Assembly: GCA_963169105.1 (NCBI GenBank) | Contig: OY720636.1 | Coordinates: 144,607,941-144,671,940, forward strand | Source: Ceriagrion tenellum | Lineage: Eukaryota; Arthropoda; Insecta; Odonata; Coenagrionidae | Reading direction: 5' to 3' | DNA: 64,000 nucleotides | In this document: positions 47,098-59,308 of the stretch, piece by piece | How positions within the stretch are numbered: the first letter of the stretch is position 1 | Layout of the letters: the number at the start of each line of letters is the position of its first letter | Notes under the pieces: generated by a model | Told to the model about the DNA's origin: nothing | Databases searched by the model: none | Seen by the model: the letters and a program-made list of their open reading frames with translations, nothing else | Made by a program: the position numbers and the translations under genes

Positions 47098-47906
47098 TTA
47101 TTTTTGTTGTGCATTTTCATGCATATCATTCTCAAATGACTCTGTTATAGATGTGTTATTCTCAGAACTTAACATCGCATCACTCTCGATATGCTCCATA
47201 TATCCAAAAGATGTTAACCTTATCATCTCTGAGGGATTGTGTGCAAATTGGCCATCGTCGCCATTAGAGTAAGATGCATGAATTTCAAATTCAAAATCAT
47301 CAGAAGTGGTGGACTTGCGCCTTTATCTAGACCGTGATAGCTTGATAGATACATAGAGTCATGTGTGTCGTTTTCAGTTGTGGGAGAATATTCATCTGGG
47401 TCATGGTAAGCATATGGGCTCGGAGTTGTTGAAGTTTGGAGAAGGGGGATTGTTGGAGAGGATAGAGAGGAGATAGAAGGTGTACTAGGAAACCGAAAAT
47501 TAAGCGTTGCCCAAAGAAAAAACCAAGGCGTTACAACCACTTTTCTCGGGAGTTGCTTTTTCGAATGGCGTTGTGGAGTGAATGTGTGCCGTTGATAGAG
47601 GAGGCGAGGGGGGAGCGGCTTTCCCAAAGAAGCAAGTAAGAATCAAAGATATAGATAAAAGAAACCAAACTTTACTTCCAATTTAGAACAATCAAAACAA
47701 AAATCTAGAGTGCCGGTGGGAACCAAAGGAAACTTGGGGGAGGGGGGGGGGGAAGGATAGGACTGGGGAGTAGGTAACTTAAGGCTGCGGCGGTGCTGTA
47801 GGAGGCGGCCTAGGCTGGTGAAGAGGCGTGGAGACTGACCCACCAGGGCGGACATCCACTCTAAAAATCCCCCGATTCGGAATCGGCCCTCCCTATTTAT
47901 TTGCAA
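47098..47906 (-). pseudogene. Decayed reading frame of unknown identity
   Basis: On the minus strand one frame runs from 47906 to about 47310 with a single TGA (near 47643) in about 200 codons. After a one-base shift another runs about 70 codons to TAA at 47098-47100. The first part ends in a Ser/Thr/Pro-rich linker, then YHDPDEYSP and HDSMYLSSYHGLDKGASP. The shifted part is acidic: SDDFEFEIHASYSNGDDGQF, then FGYMEHIESDAM and ITESFENDMHENAQQK before the stop. The balanced composition of this tail is more protein-like than the surrounding C-rich frames. No domain is recognised. It could be the accessory protein of a DNA transposon, a host pseudogene or chance; the 5' part may be composition only. 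Confidence 0.35.
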
Positions 47907-49937
47907 GCGGGAGGCGCTTCCCTCGCTCGTAGTGAGCCGGGGGCATCGAAATATGCGGGATTACTTCCAGCATGACCTTTGCTGCCGGCCCCCCCCACTC
48001 TCCAGTGTTAAGGGGTTTACCGGCGGTCCTGGTCTTCCGCTGACCGGCCCGAGGCCGAAGCACTCCACCGTCGATGTGGCCGTTGCCACGGGCTTGGGAT
48101 GCGAGCCACGGCTCAAATGGGAGGGGTGATTTTAAGGAGGGCGGGAAGGATAGGGAAAGAAAGCTCGGAAAGGGAAATTGAAAAAAAGGATATCTATTTG
48201 AGTGAATCCTTTGGGAATCGAGAAGAGGATCGAATGTTGCTAAAGTTGTGCTCAAGAGTTAAATAGAGAAAGATAGATATCATCCTCATCACCGGTGGTC
48301 ATCAATCTGAAGTTTGGTTTGCTGCCGTCCTGCCATCCCATCTACCGACCGATTTATTCATTCCGTCATCAATTTTCATTTTAACGTTTGCCACTATCTG
48401 CTTGATTGATTCCCTTCTCGATCTTCCTCAGTCTTCTTTTCTATCTGTTGTTTCTTCCGTTGTTTTTCGGGAGCCGGTTTTTCTCCACATGCGTCCTGAA
48501 GTTGCTTCTATCCCGTAATTTTTTTTTAGTGAGGATCCTTTCCCCTGATCCTCAAAGGACTTGATCATTGATTATTCTCAGTCTAATGGTTCAAAATCTC
48601 TCCTCGAAAAATCCTCAGTTATGAGACATATAACTTTATTTCTATTGGCTGTATGTATTATCCAGTCTTCATTCTCAGAAGTGAGTGTGTTCAAAGTTGT
48701 AATTAAGGTTTTTGTTGCTTTAACGCTTGTGCTGCTGTCGCGGATAAAAATATGTCAAAAAAGTTGGCTTCATGTACATACATACCTTATAATTGGTGGA
48801 ATATGATATGATTATGATGATAAGTCGAAGCATAATGATATTAAACTTGTTATATCATATTTTAATGTTAGATTTAATATGAGTATGTTAATTAAATTTG
48901 GGCAAGTGGAATAGAGCTAAGAATATTCTAGAACTACAACTAGCCATTCTATGCTATTAGTTTATTTTTAACCCCGTTAACCTCTTCGTTCCATTTTCCG
49001 CATTGACTTCAGTAACTTTAGTAATTATCTGCTGAATAGTTGCTGCTCATAATGCAGTTTGTGAATTTTGTTCGATTACTTCAGTAGTTTTGTTTCTTTT
49101 GGTATTATATGAGTAGTATTTTTGAAAGCTTGAAGATCCTCATTTGCTACTCACTGTAAGTCCACTCTTAATCCGTAAATAAAATTTAATTTTTTCTTAG
49201 GGATAAAAAAAAGATTCGTTGAACTTTAATTCATTGACTCTTAGAATCGAGGCCTTGATGGCTGAAGTGGTGACGGTACTCGGGAATTTTCCTACCAGGA
49301 AAAAGGTCAAAAACAGGTGAGCCAAGTGGTGGGAAAAGTTGAGCGAGATGAGTGGCGTGGGCATTCGTGGGCGAATATTCAGATATACATATCGAGAAGA
49401 AAATAAAAGAACCCAGAGTTAAGTTTGATCGGTGGGCTCTCACAGTGTCGTGTGGGATAGGGGAGAACCGGAGGAGCGGGGGAGGTCGGTAGGGAGGCTT
49501 TGAGATCCTCGGTGTGGGCGGTTGAGAGAGAGGGACCGGCATGATTCACAAGTTTGCAAAGTTTCCCCAATTGCCCCTCGAGGCGCCACGAGTGTTCGAG
49601 CCCTTCGCCCTAAGTTTGGATATCTGCATGAAGAGTGCGGGAGCAAAGTGGGATCTCCGTGTCTTCGCTCACCTTGATCTCGGGACGGAAGGGGCGCGGC
49701 GGGGTGCAGGGGTTATGGGTCGCCCCGCGCCTCTTTTCATCCGCGAAGAAGGAGAAGTTTATATCCCTTCGCCTTGGAATCTGGGACCACTTTTCCGGTA
49801 GTCATCCTTTTTACCTCCTAAATAAAGGGAGGTTTAGATGATTTCAACTTCATAAAGAAGCGTAGTCAAAGAGGTCGAGTACCCACGATATTTAGGATCA
49901 AAGGAATTGAGATAATTGCTGGAAAAATCACCAAGCC
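47907..49937. other. Unassigned stretch with two GC-rich patches
   Basis: GC-rich DNA at about 47920-48130 and 49440-49800 carries overlapping frames on both strands. None has a recognisable domain. The rest is A/T-rich. Confidence 0.5.
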
Positions 49938-50340
49938 TTGCTTTGCTGATTGCTGATTTGCTCAGTCAAGGCAGAGGAGTCACAAAAACTGCAAGCATCA
50001 TTGAACACACTGGATGAAGTACTACTTTGATAAATATGGAGATTAATGGTTGAAAAAACCTGATATTTGAATGAAAGGTGTAGAAGGCAGACGTTATACT
50101 CCTGGAAGAAATGTTAGAACACGTGAAATCTTTCAACTTCTTTGGAATCTACTTGAAATAAGATGAAAGCGGTCCAATAGATATCCAGAAAAGGATATTT
50201 TCAGTTAAGATTGCGTAAATAATGAAAAAACAACTGCGGATTAAAAGATAATGGCATCACTAGAGTTGAAACAGTGCTGGAGGTCATTTGCGTGGAGTGT
50301 TACGCTATGGAGACTTTGGCCATAGTAATATTGGCCCAGA
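49938..50340 (+). pseudogene. Decayed LINE reverse transcriptase, palm to post-palm
   Basis: FAD-C at 49942-49953 corresponds to the catalytic FADD box, with the second Asp changed. It is followed by AEESQKLQASLNTLDEVLL (49971-50027; family AExxxELQxxLNxLxxVL), MVEKT (about 50046-50060), KSFNFFGIYLK (50126-50158; family FKYLGSxL), ESGPIDIQKRI and FAWSVTL at 50286-50306 (family VWSVxLYGSETW). Several stops and frameshifts interrupt it. The colinearity of six family landmarks makes the identification solid. It belongs to the same endonuclease-RT class as 23098-23550 and 57180-58145. No N-terminal endonuclease is present. Confidence 0.8.
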
Positions 50341-52268
50341 AGGGAAATTTTCTCTTAGCTTGGTGCTAGATTTGAGTGTTGAAGATGAAATATAAGGATA
50401 GGACCGGAAACGAGGAAGCGAGGTCCCGGGCCAAAACCCCATATTTTCAAATTATCGTATCTCTCGTATCGTATCGTGGCTCTCAAATCTCGTATTAGTC
50501 AGGCCTTTATACATACATTCTTCTTTAATATAATAATTTGATTTCCCATAAGATTAATATCCTGATAAATGCAAAATCTTTATTTAAAATAATTTATTTT
50601 GGTTATTATTCGGGTCTTAAGTATGAGCCTACCAAAGATTCATCTGCTTATCCAGATCGAAATGGAAGTATTCGTAGGTAGTTATTCGTACTTGCTTCAT
50701 ATTATCACTTCATGTTTAGTACGTAGGAATTAATTCATTAGCTCGCTAATAATATAGTGGTCTAGCTTAACTACTTGACGCGCTGTTGTTTTGATTTGTA
50801 ATCCTGTTTGGATCATGTTGGTGATTGAAATACCATGCCCACAACATTATTTCCTTACTTAGAGGACATACTTTTGATGCAATGATTTTTATGATCTACC
50901 ATGGGCTTGGGTGTGCATGGCTGTTTCTATTTTACTTAATAGGGTTTTTATAGCCCGTAAATTAATATTATTATTTAAAAATGCCAACGATCATGTTGGA
51001 AAAGATTATTACTCTCGTAATGCGAAGTTCAGATTACTGCTAGAATTATGCTGATAAGTTTGAATGGGACGCATCTGGAAAAGTATGCGGTAGATTAGTT
51101 TTTTCATTTAAAGTTACAATTAATACTCATGGGCTTCTAAATTTATACTTCTAAATGTCTTTATTTGATCGATTAAGCTGTCTGACGCTATTGAAAATAA
51201 TATAAATAGTTATTTTCTGAAAGGAGCTAACGATTAGAATACCAAACAACGCCTCATTGTTGAGTACATTAAATGAAAGCATGGATATCTGAAGGAATAA
51301 CGTAAATAATCTGTAAGAAATATCAGAGAGATCAGTAGCTGACAAATAATTTGATGGTTTGGCAACAGGGCGAGGTATTGAGAGACGTGGAACGCCTTGC
51401 CATTCCAGTTGCTCCGTGGAGCGCCGCAACCCACACCACGCGTTTTCCTTCAGCTGTCACTAGTTTGGCGCCGAAACAGGTCTCAGAATTTAGTATCGAG
51501 TCTTATTATGACGTTTCAATTGCTTTAACGCTCTACGCACAATCCAAAAGGGAAATATTCTTATTTGTTCATCATTATCGAAATGCCATAAATTGTTTTA
51601 GCAAATGATGACTACATGGAAATATTGTACGACGCCGAGGAATAGGATCCTCGGCAATTTTAATTGGCGAATTGTTTTGATTCCGTGGTGGAATGACGGA
51701 CTGCGTATTTTAATCTGCCATGTTGTAATGGCCATGTACCTACTCATTTTAATGTATCGTAAGGAATCAGCATACCGCTTATAAACGGCTATGCACGATT
51801 TTACAGACAATTACGCAATCCAGCTGCTTCCATTTTGGAGGGATTGGGAAGAGTGGAGTAATTTTGCGATGTACCAAGATTAGTTAGTAAGACAATGTGT
51901 TTTAAAGTTCAAGGTTTTTAAAAAAATAGGCGTCATTCAGTTCACTTAATGCAAAACGCACTCATCCGTATTGAATGATAAAATCAATGCGAAGTATGAG
52001 TGATTTGGAGATTTTATGATCGTATTACTATTTTCCCGTTTAGTTTATTAATGAAGTTAGAAAATGGGTTTAAGGGTTTTGCAGTTCATTATTGATTCAA
52101 GTTATTTTCCTGGTATAATATGATCATAAATATTGGAGAGAGTGGAAGGCAATCGAGAATTCTAATGTCGAATTCACATCAATTTTCTCGGTGCCGTCAA
52201 GGAATCGATACCAACTGCTTTCACTTCATTACTGTTCGGTATTATCGGTTTTTCCGACCGCGTTTGTT
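50341..52268. other. Unassigned stretch
   Basis: A/T-rich DNA without recognised features, apart from small chance frames. Confidence 0.5.
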
Positions 52269-52640
52269 GACTTTGGCCGACAAAGGTTTCGATAGCCATT
52301 CTACTGCCGTCATCAGGTCTAAGGTGGGGAGAAGCTGTTTTGGCCGCCTTATATAGTACAGGTCGTCCTTGTGACTGACTTGGTGCTGCGCTGAAATTGG
52401 TCGACGCGGATGATCCTTTTCCATGAGCTGCTGAGGGGATAGCCCTTGTCTCTACTGAAATTCTCCGGCAATTTCCAAATCTCTACTGCTTCCTTGATTT
52501 GGCTTGGATTACAGCGGTTCTCCTTGGCTAGTCGAAACCGTTGACCGCTAAAGTCAATGAACGCGTTTGGAAAACCCGAAAATACCGAACAGTAAAGGAC
52601 AACGCCGCGGAAATCTTTGCGAGAATGCTTTCGCTTCATT
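52269..52640 (-). pseudogene. Penelope-like element, endonuclease C-terminus with hammerhead-like 3' motif
   Basis: The minus-strand frame 52639-52349 (96 codons) contains FIDFSGQRFRLAKENR, then IKEAVEIWKLPENFSRDKGY and LSSSWKRII. This matches the conserved end of GIY-YIG endonucleases in Penelope-like elements (family pattern IREAIxIxKxxxxxNRDxGxxLSxxW). About 90 bp downstream, minus 52316 to 52269 reads CTGATGA, a variable stem-loop, GAAAC, a hairpin CTTTG-TCGGC-CAAAG, then TC. That is the hammerhead order CUGAUGA, GAAA, stem III, GUC, with intact cores. Stem I could not be formed convincingly and stem II is weak. The GIY-YIG catalytic half and the RT are missing. Confidence 0.75.
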
Positions 52641-52806
52641 CATTGTAACCATCTACTATTCGTTAACCTCTAGTTTTAAAAATAACTTGGTGCTTCGCAT
52701 CATATGTTTTTATATATTTTTAGCAACCGTTTATAATATTATAGAGCTGATGTACTTTACGTTGCTGATTGTCAATTTACATTTATCAGAAAATTATCGA
52801 GTTGGT
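52641..52806. other. Short spacer
   Basis: No feature seen. Confidence 0.5.
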
Positions 52807-52869
52807 TCATCTACATCTATATCTACGTAATACCCTGCGAGCCACCACGAGGGTGTGTGGCAGGGGGTG
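52807..52869 (-). repeat. CR1/Jockey-like LINE 3' end (short tail copy)
   Basis: The plus strand reads CATCTACATCTATATCTACG, then TACCCTGCGAGCCACCACG and GTGTGTGGCAGGGGGT. This is the reverse complement of the 3' terminus of the LINE at 30331-30896, including its TGTAGA tail. Similarity extends weakly to a GTGCATGTTTGG motif shared with the copy at 59908. No RT coding is readable beyond. Confidence 0.8.
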
Positions 52870-54051
52870 AAGATCACCAAACATCCAAACATGCACTGTT
52901 GACATGCAACTGGGATATTTAAATAAGACATGCTAGAAAATAGGGTCACATGGAGCTAGATGGTTGGTATCTACATAATTCGATACGATACGATTCGATT
53001 GGTTCGTTATGTTTGCACTCTTATGAGTGATGATGATGCCACTCTTCAATTCGCTTGTCTTATTCCTTCTTGTCCGTTTATTTTAGATTATTTGTCATAT
53101 TTCCTCTTCAAATTCCGCCTTTTTTACTCTTCCTTCTATTCATCCTACGTCTTTATACAGTCAATATATTTTGGATATTTATATCTTCAAAATAATGGTT
53201 TATTTACTTTTGTTATTTTCAATGTTGAGACGTTATGCGAGTTGTTGGCTCGTGATATTAGTTCTTAATCCCTTCTCCAAGTTTATTCTCTTGCCCCATA
53301 TCACAAACCTTGTGCATTTATTCTTTATGTCTGCGATGGTCTGCCATAATTATGAGGTTGATCATCATACCTACGGGAATATTATACCGTCATGGAAGAC
53401 GAATGCATTCTATCTTATCGATCAAAATTGTCGGTTCATCCGTTGGAGGAAAACTGCATGCACTATGTATATTTTTGTCTATAATCCCTCTGATCATTCA
53501 CTTCTCTTTTCCTTTGCACATTCTTTTGAACATCCTTCTTTTATTCGGGGGATAGAGGGAAGGATATTTGGGAAATAGGGTGGGGGAAGAAAGAGAAAAT
53601 CTTAATGGATGAAAATAAGAGAGATAACACTGATTACGAGTTGAAGAGTTGAATAGAGTTTTAGGAGAAGGGTGGTGAAGAGCTAATATTCCTCCATCCA
53701 TTCAAACCCACTTTAACCGGTAGATCGCCAATACTGATTATAACTACTCTAAATAGCTTCATATTCTCTTACAATTGTTCTTATGCTCTAACCTTCAATG
53801 ATCTTTTACTTCCCCATATACTTTCCAAATGAATTTTATGAAGCCGTAAGTTCTTTCACTATTGGAGGAGATAGCAAACGTGTCCTTTAAATAATCATCG
53901 TTTTTACACTTGTGCTATATGTTTTCTCTGCATTTCTATCGATAGTGATGACAATTAGCCTTTAGAAATGAAAACAGGTTTTTTTCCACGAAATTTGCGC
54001 AGTATTAGTGGCCTCCAATACCTACTCTGTGCCTATAGTGGAACGCGTAAC

Positions 54052-54054
<3 letters not shown>
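52870..54054. other. Unassigned stretch
   Basis: A short ATACGATACGATTCGATT run lies at about 52983-53000. Frames of 81-135 codons at 52960-53578 are hydrophobic and T-driven, with no domain. Confidence 0.5.
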
Positions 54055-54088
<34 letters not shown>

Positions 54089-54099
54089 TATAATAATAA
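54055..54099. repeat. (TAA)n microsatellite, LINE tail
   Basis: About fifteen TAA units with one TATAATAATAA interruption. On the minus strand it directly follows AGTAATAAACTTTATTA, so it is the 3' tail of the LINE remnant at 54100-54635 and not an independent microsatellite. Confidence 0.9.
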
Positions 54100-54635
54100 A
54101 GTTTATTACTCCATACAACAAATTACATTTCAATAGCAAAATAGAGTAATTTTAGGTAGCCTTGAAGGAGAACCTGTTTAAGGCTACCATCAAATAATAT
54201 TACATTATGCTTTTCCTAAAAGATACATATAGCTCGTGCAGTGATACCGTGACAATTGCTTAACAGTGTAAGTTCGTACCTTAAAAGCTACTTACTAATA
54301 GTTTACTTATAACTCATTACATCAATTGTTTACAGCAATAAATGCTCTACACTCTCCTTGGTGAGAAGCCAAGAATGTACATTTTCCAAAAACTTTTTCA
54401 CAGACTTAGAATTAGTACATGACAGGGGTAACATATTGTATACCTTTAGCCCTACATACAAAAAACATCTTTAAACAACGTCAAGTTAGGTTTTGGTAAT
54501 GGAATATTTTTTTTACGCAGGGCAATGTGAGAAGGTAGACACTGAAATACATCAGAGTTACCACTTCTGGTATAGAAACACCGTAGAACCTTATAAATAT
54601 ATAGATGCCTCAATGGAAGCAAACGTAAATGAAGA
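54100..54635 (-). pseudogene. LINE (CR1/Jockey-like) RT C-terminus and 3' UTR
   Basis: On the minus strand from about 54635, the frame gives LPLRHLYIYKVL, YTRSGNS, then QCLPSHIALRKKN and FKDVFCM before a stop near 54452. A frameshift restores GLKVYNMLPLSCTNSKSVKK and FLENVHSWLL, ending at a stop at 54330-54332. This matches the C-terminus of CR1/Jockey-type RT (xLPIxxRIxxKxL...GxKxWNxLPxxIxxxxSxxxFKxxLKxxLL). The 3' UTR runs to AATAAACTTTATTA and the (TAA)n tail. It is diverged from the LINE at 30331 and ends in a different tail, so it is a second CR1/Jockey-like family. The 54779-54970 minus frame may be more of it but shows no motif I recognise. Confidence 0.8.
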
Positions 54636-57179
54636 AAATCATATCATTTGGAGAGTTAGTTTTTGCTGTTAACAAAATTGAAATCATTATCACGCCAATT
54701 TGGACTGATTTGTTCATGGTATGTACATAATTAAGGTCGTGAAATGACTAATTCCACCATAAGCTGTTGTAACAATCATTATTCTCTCAATTTGTCTGCG
54801 TATTCACAGCATGTATTGGTTTTGTGAATGACATTTTTGGTGGGGTGACAACTAGCGTATTTATATCTCTGAAGGTAGCCGGTTAAGCTTTTGGCCACCT
54901 TTATGTTGGGTATCCCTCGAACGTGCTGGTTTTTAATGGTTTCTTTTTCGGAGTATTTTCCTCCAAGCACTGTGGAGGGGGTACCCGTCTACTTTATGAA
55001 CGTTATTATCTGATTGGACTAAATGACATCCGTCTGGATAAGTAATATATACTGCTCAAGAGAAACGATTCTATCCCGTGCTGATAGAAGAAGCAGTTTA
55101 AATCACCAAAACGCAAAATAACATAAGAGGAGAAAAAGGATACCACCCTCTTTATGGTGTTTGACAGAGAGTTTTTCGAGAAAGGACCTGTCGAAAAGCT
55201 TCAGTTTAGAGGGACACCGAATTAAAAAGTGGCAAAAAAACTTAACATGTTGCTGTCTGTGACCAGAAAATGCTAAAAACTGTCGTCTCTGTAGTCAACT
55301 TACGCGGAGAATCCACATAAAAATGGGGAGAAAATGCACTAATAAACTCCGCAGAAGTGTTGGAACAAAATTAATAACAATCTTTGGGAAATCTTCCTCC
55401 AGACCCGGAAGCGAGGAGAAAAAGTGATGGAACACATGACGGCGGAGAGAGAGGAGATTAAGCAAGAATAAAAACGAAAAGGCGAGGAACGTTTAAGTGT
55501 GGAAGAAATACGTTTGTTCGCTGCCCTAAGGGTGGTGTGTGCGCTTTTGTTCGCCGTTTCCTCGTGAGAGGGAGAGATTGCATGCGCCGAACAAGAGACG
55601 CTCCCTCCCCACCCCGCGATACAAAACAGGAGAAGGGGAGGAAGCGACGGTGGAAGATGAAAATGAATAAAAAGTCCACCCGTGGACGGATACATTTCTC
55701 GCTTACTTCCGCTGACGGTTATATTTTCTTTCGTGCTATTGTAGCTTCACACTTCGGTCATTGTCGTCCCTTAGCGCGAGATGCTCGTTTGTCACCTGTT
55801 TGTCTTTTTGTGTTGTGCACCTTTCCGAGCAACCGTCGTTCTGTCAGTGTTATTTTTTTCTCGTTTCCATTTCCATCGCGGCCAACGCGGCTGCAGATCC
55901 GTTTTTCACCAAGGGAGGTATGGTGAAGTGTGCTCAAGTACTCAAATGTCCTTATTATGAATTTGGTCCATTAAAGAACTGTTGTAATTTATCAAAGTCG
56001 TTTATTTTGAGTGATATACTATTAGGAATGTGTGGCTGTCATTAAGAAACTTTGAGCTTCATGTGAGATTCATGTTAGTGAATTATACTTCCTTTACCAC
56101 CTTTTGATTCACTTTTCATGGCACCATAGACGCATGTTACTCTATGAGATGCCGTATTGGTGGCTAACAGGAGTTATTAGTTCTCCAGTTGTTGGAAATT
56201 AAAAAAGGGATGCGTGGTAAAATATACTTCCGGGTCTTAATCAACCTCCGGGCGCAACAGGTTATGTTTTTATTTTCCCCATTTCTTAATCTCACGATAT
56301 TCATTGATAATGTTCTACATTTCGGCCTTAAAAATCTGATGAAGTAACTAATAAATGACGTCGTTTTGCCATGAGCCTCGTTCTGTACCTATCCATTCCT
56401 TATCACCCCATTGTGGCTTGATCATTTCATTCCATTTTTTGGAGTTTTTGTCTCTTGTTTGTTTTTATTTTTTATCCCGTCCAACGATCACTTTTATATT
56501 CATTATATTTTTATTCCTTATATGCTGCGTGGTGCTCCTGATGAAGATTAACTGCTGAGGAATGACATATCTCGAGTATTTTTTCGTGAAAACACTTCTA
56601 ATATTTCACTCCATGCTTCCGCACCTCTGAGTGTTTCAAGTGATTCAGTGGTGTTTCCTGCGATAAGATCCGTAGTTTTTGACTCTCATATAGTTTACAG
56701 AACTGGTGTAACTCTGCCGACTACTTCAACGGCCACGCTCACTTCAGGATAGTCATTTCAGAAGATGGTATTTTGGTGAGATTAGTTCTTTGCCTAGGTA
56801 AAGAGATTGGAGAAAGAGGAAGCTGGGGGTTTTGCGAGAGAATTTTTTAATCGTAGAACGTTAAACCTGAATGTGTGTATTTTATTTCGGAAGGTAAAAC
56901 ATTATCCATCACTTAGCGTTATTTTAATCCATCAATCTTAAACTGAATCTTGTGGCTTAAGAAATTTTGTGAACGTTCACTGAGTTGTTTTATTTCCCCA
57001 TTTCGTTCAAATGATCTTTTCTATTATTCACCCATTCTTTCTGGCCGTGTTTTGTTGGGAAAAGAAGCAAAATTAAAAAGAATTGACTGGAACTGAAGAA
57101 AACCCTCGACAAAGCGTGCTGGAAATGATATTTCGACTTCTAGAAACTCGGATTTTAACGCCAAAAGAGTAATCAACCT
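54636..57179. other. Unassigned stretch with a GC-rich patch
   Basis: 55370-55720 is GC-rich with overlapping frames on both strands and no domain. Otherwise A/T-rich. RT-like sequence begins only near 57180. Confidence 0.5.
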
Positions 57180-58145
57180 ACTAACCAGGAAGCAATTTGT
57201 CACGCTGCGGTAAGAGATGGAAGGAAACTAGAGGATAACATTGTTCAAGGAGATAGACCAGAATTAAAACTCTCCCCAGCGCTGTTTATCACATTCTTGA
57301 AGGAGACAATCGGAGAAGCTGAAGAAATGTTTTTGAAGAAGAAATGAAATCGGAGAAGCTGAAGAAAGAAGAAAGAAAGAAATCATTGAACAGATTTTAG
57401 ATTATAGAAGAAGTAAACATGCCCAGCTTTGTAGATCCAATCGTAGTTCAAGCAGGGAATCGTAAACACCTTCAAAGATTAGTGAACACAATGGTCCAAG
57501 TTTTCCTTAAGCATACCATAAAAATAAATATGGAGAAGACTTAATCCTTGTATGTAAAAGAGAGAATCCGAATGCAGAAGTCACTGTGGAAGGAGAGGAT
57601 GGAGAGCAACTGGATTCCTTCGGTTATCTCGGAAGTAACAACACGCGGGGGGAAAGAAGCACAACGATCACTGAGGGAAGAATCGTACAAGCTAAATAGG
57701 CGTTCATGACGAAAAGGTTAGCTCTGTGTTCAAAGAAGATAGGACTACAAAAGGGGAAAAAGTATGTAAAACATTTGTGTAATGTGTGGCTGCCTGTGAA
57801 AAGAATTCTTGGACCTCTGGAAAAACAGACCGAAAAAGACTTGAAAGCTTTGAATCCTGCTGTTGAAAGAAGATGTTGAAGTTGAAATGAAATGATAATT
57901 GAAGAATTAAGACGTTCATAGAAGAGTAGAAGGGAAAAGGAGCATTTGAAACTCTTATGCAGAAAAAAGAATCAGATGGTTTTGGTACATCCTTAGGTAC
58001 AAAGGGTTTGTGAAGAATATTATTGAAGGAAAAGTGGATAAAAGAGTCCCGATAGAAATGCCAATGGATACAAACGTACGTCAAATAAAGAAAAGAGTAT
58101 GTTAGAAGAACTACGAGGGAGTAAGGGAGCATTTGCTAAGGAATG
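57180..58145 (+). pseudogene. Decayed LINE reverse transcriptase, longest remnant
   Basis: Landmarks in order are: KLSPALFITFLKETI (from about 57265; family GVRQGCxLSPxLFNxxLE); FVDPIVV at 57428-57448 at the position of the catalytic FADD box; LQRLVNTMVQVF; IKINMEKT at 57519-57542 (family MKINxEKTK); EQLDSFGYLGSN around 57607-57640; AFMTKRLALCSKKIG; then IRWFWYILRYKGFVKNIIEG from 57968, matching the IRWxGHxxR...xxxxEG tail; and a final KNYEGVREHLL. Both metal-binding Asp of FADD are affected (F-V-D-P), and stops and frameshifts are frequent. Class: endonuclease-reverse transcriptase LINE, as at 11156 (its 3' part), 23098 and 49938. The upstream endonuclease is not present. Confidence 0.88.
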
Positions 58146-59308
58146 ATGGAGGGCAGAGGTCAGCGAATCTTAGGAACATACCACCAATTTGTGAGACTGG
58201 TAATTACATATTTTGGGCAGAAAAGTGTTTTCTTACGAAATATATTGTCCAAGCCACTAGGAAACTATACTAGCTTCCCACAACTGAAAATCACAGGAAA
58301 ACAATGCGGATCTGATGAGTGGGCTTCGACGCAAAAAGCGAAGGAAGAAGAGCGAAACTCGTCTTGAGGTAGGGGCGCTCATATTTTTTTCATTTGCGGA
58401 TTTTTTTCGTTGATCCATTGTTCCAGAGAAAATCGCGGCTTTCATCTCCCATCGTTTCCCTCTGCGCGTTTCGATGGAGGGGGAAGGTTGGTGGCCAGCG
58501 GGGACGTGTGAAAGAAGGGATACATACGCCCGGCGGGTGCTGAGGGGAGGGTCGGACCTTAAAGTTGTCGGGGTCAGCAGCGGTAGGCGGAGCCACCCTT
58601 TGGCGAAGAGGGAGCCACCCTCTGGCGCTGGTACGAATGTACCCCCCCAACCCACCTATGTTGCCTCGTTTGCGAGGACCGCTCGGAGGTATGCGACGAG
58701 ACCACGTCCCTGCGATCGATACAAAGGATAGAAATATTTCTCGTCGATATTGAATATCCATTCTCTGCTTCCATTCTCAATCGAAGGATTGCCTCTTGTC
58801 TACTTTCCATCGGATCGTAGCTCATAGAAAATTCTTCCCTCGGCGTCTACAATGCTGGACCTGATTGTAATTGATATTCTCTTCTTACTCTTTTGGTTGG
58901 TGAAATTGGAAAAGGCCTGTCTCGGTCTCACACGCTCTAAGCGGTCCCGCCACCGCCCCGGAAGTAAAACTCAACGTGACCCGAGTCACACGCATCCTTC
59001 CCTCGTACAATCCCTTAATTTTAATGATTTAGTGCTTATTAATTTTACAGATGACCAGTCTCACAGTTGGATGTCTCTCTCCGAGTCCCTTTTGGTGAAA
59101 CCCGTATAATTCGTCACTTTTGCGCAACTCCAATTGATTCACTCGGTTACCCATTCTTAGCCACAAATATTTTCATCCCTGTTGGTAATCCTTACACGTT
59201 TCCGGAGTAAGCTGAATTCTTTTACGTCGGCGATACCATTTTCACACATTATTCCTTGTCTGTAGTTGTTTCTCCTTTATTTCCAACCACACAATTTATT
59301 ATAAATAC
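58146..59308. other. Unassigned stretch with a GC-rich patch
   Basis: 58380-58720 is GC-rich with long frames on several phases of both strands (up to 132 codons), which argues against any one being a gene. No domain is visible. Confidence 0.5.

Noticed and set aside
54055..54099. Independent microsatellite
   Set aside because: It directly continues the 3' end of a LINE remnant on the minus strand, so it is that element's tail.
58257..58655. 132-codon minus-strand frame
   Set aside because: Three overlapping frames on both strands of a GC-rich patch are open at once, which is a composition effect.
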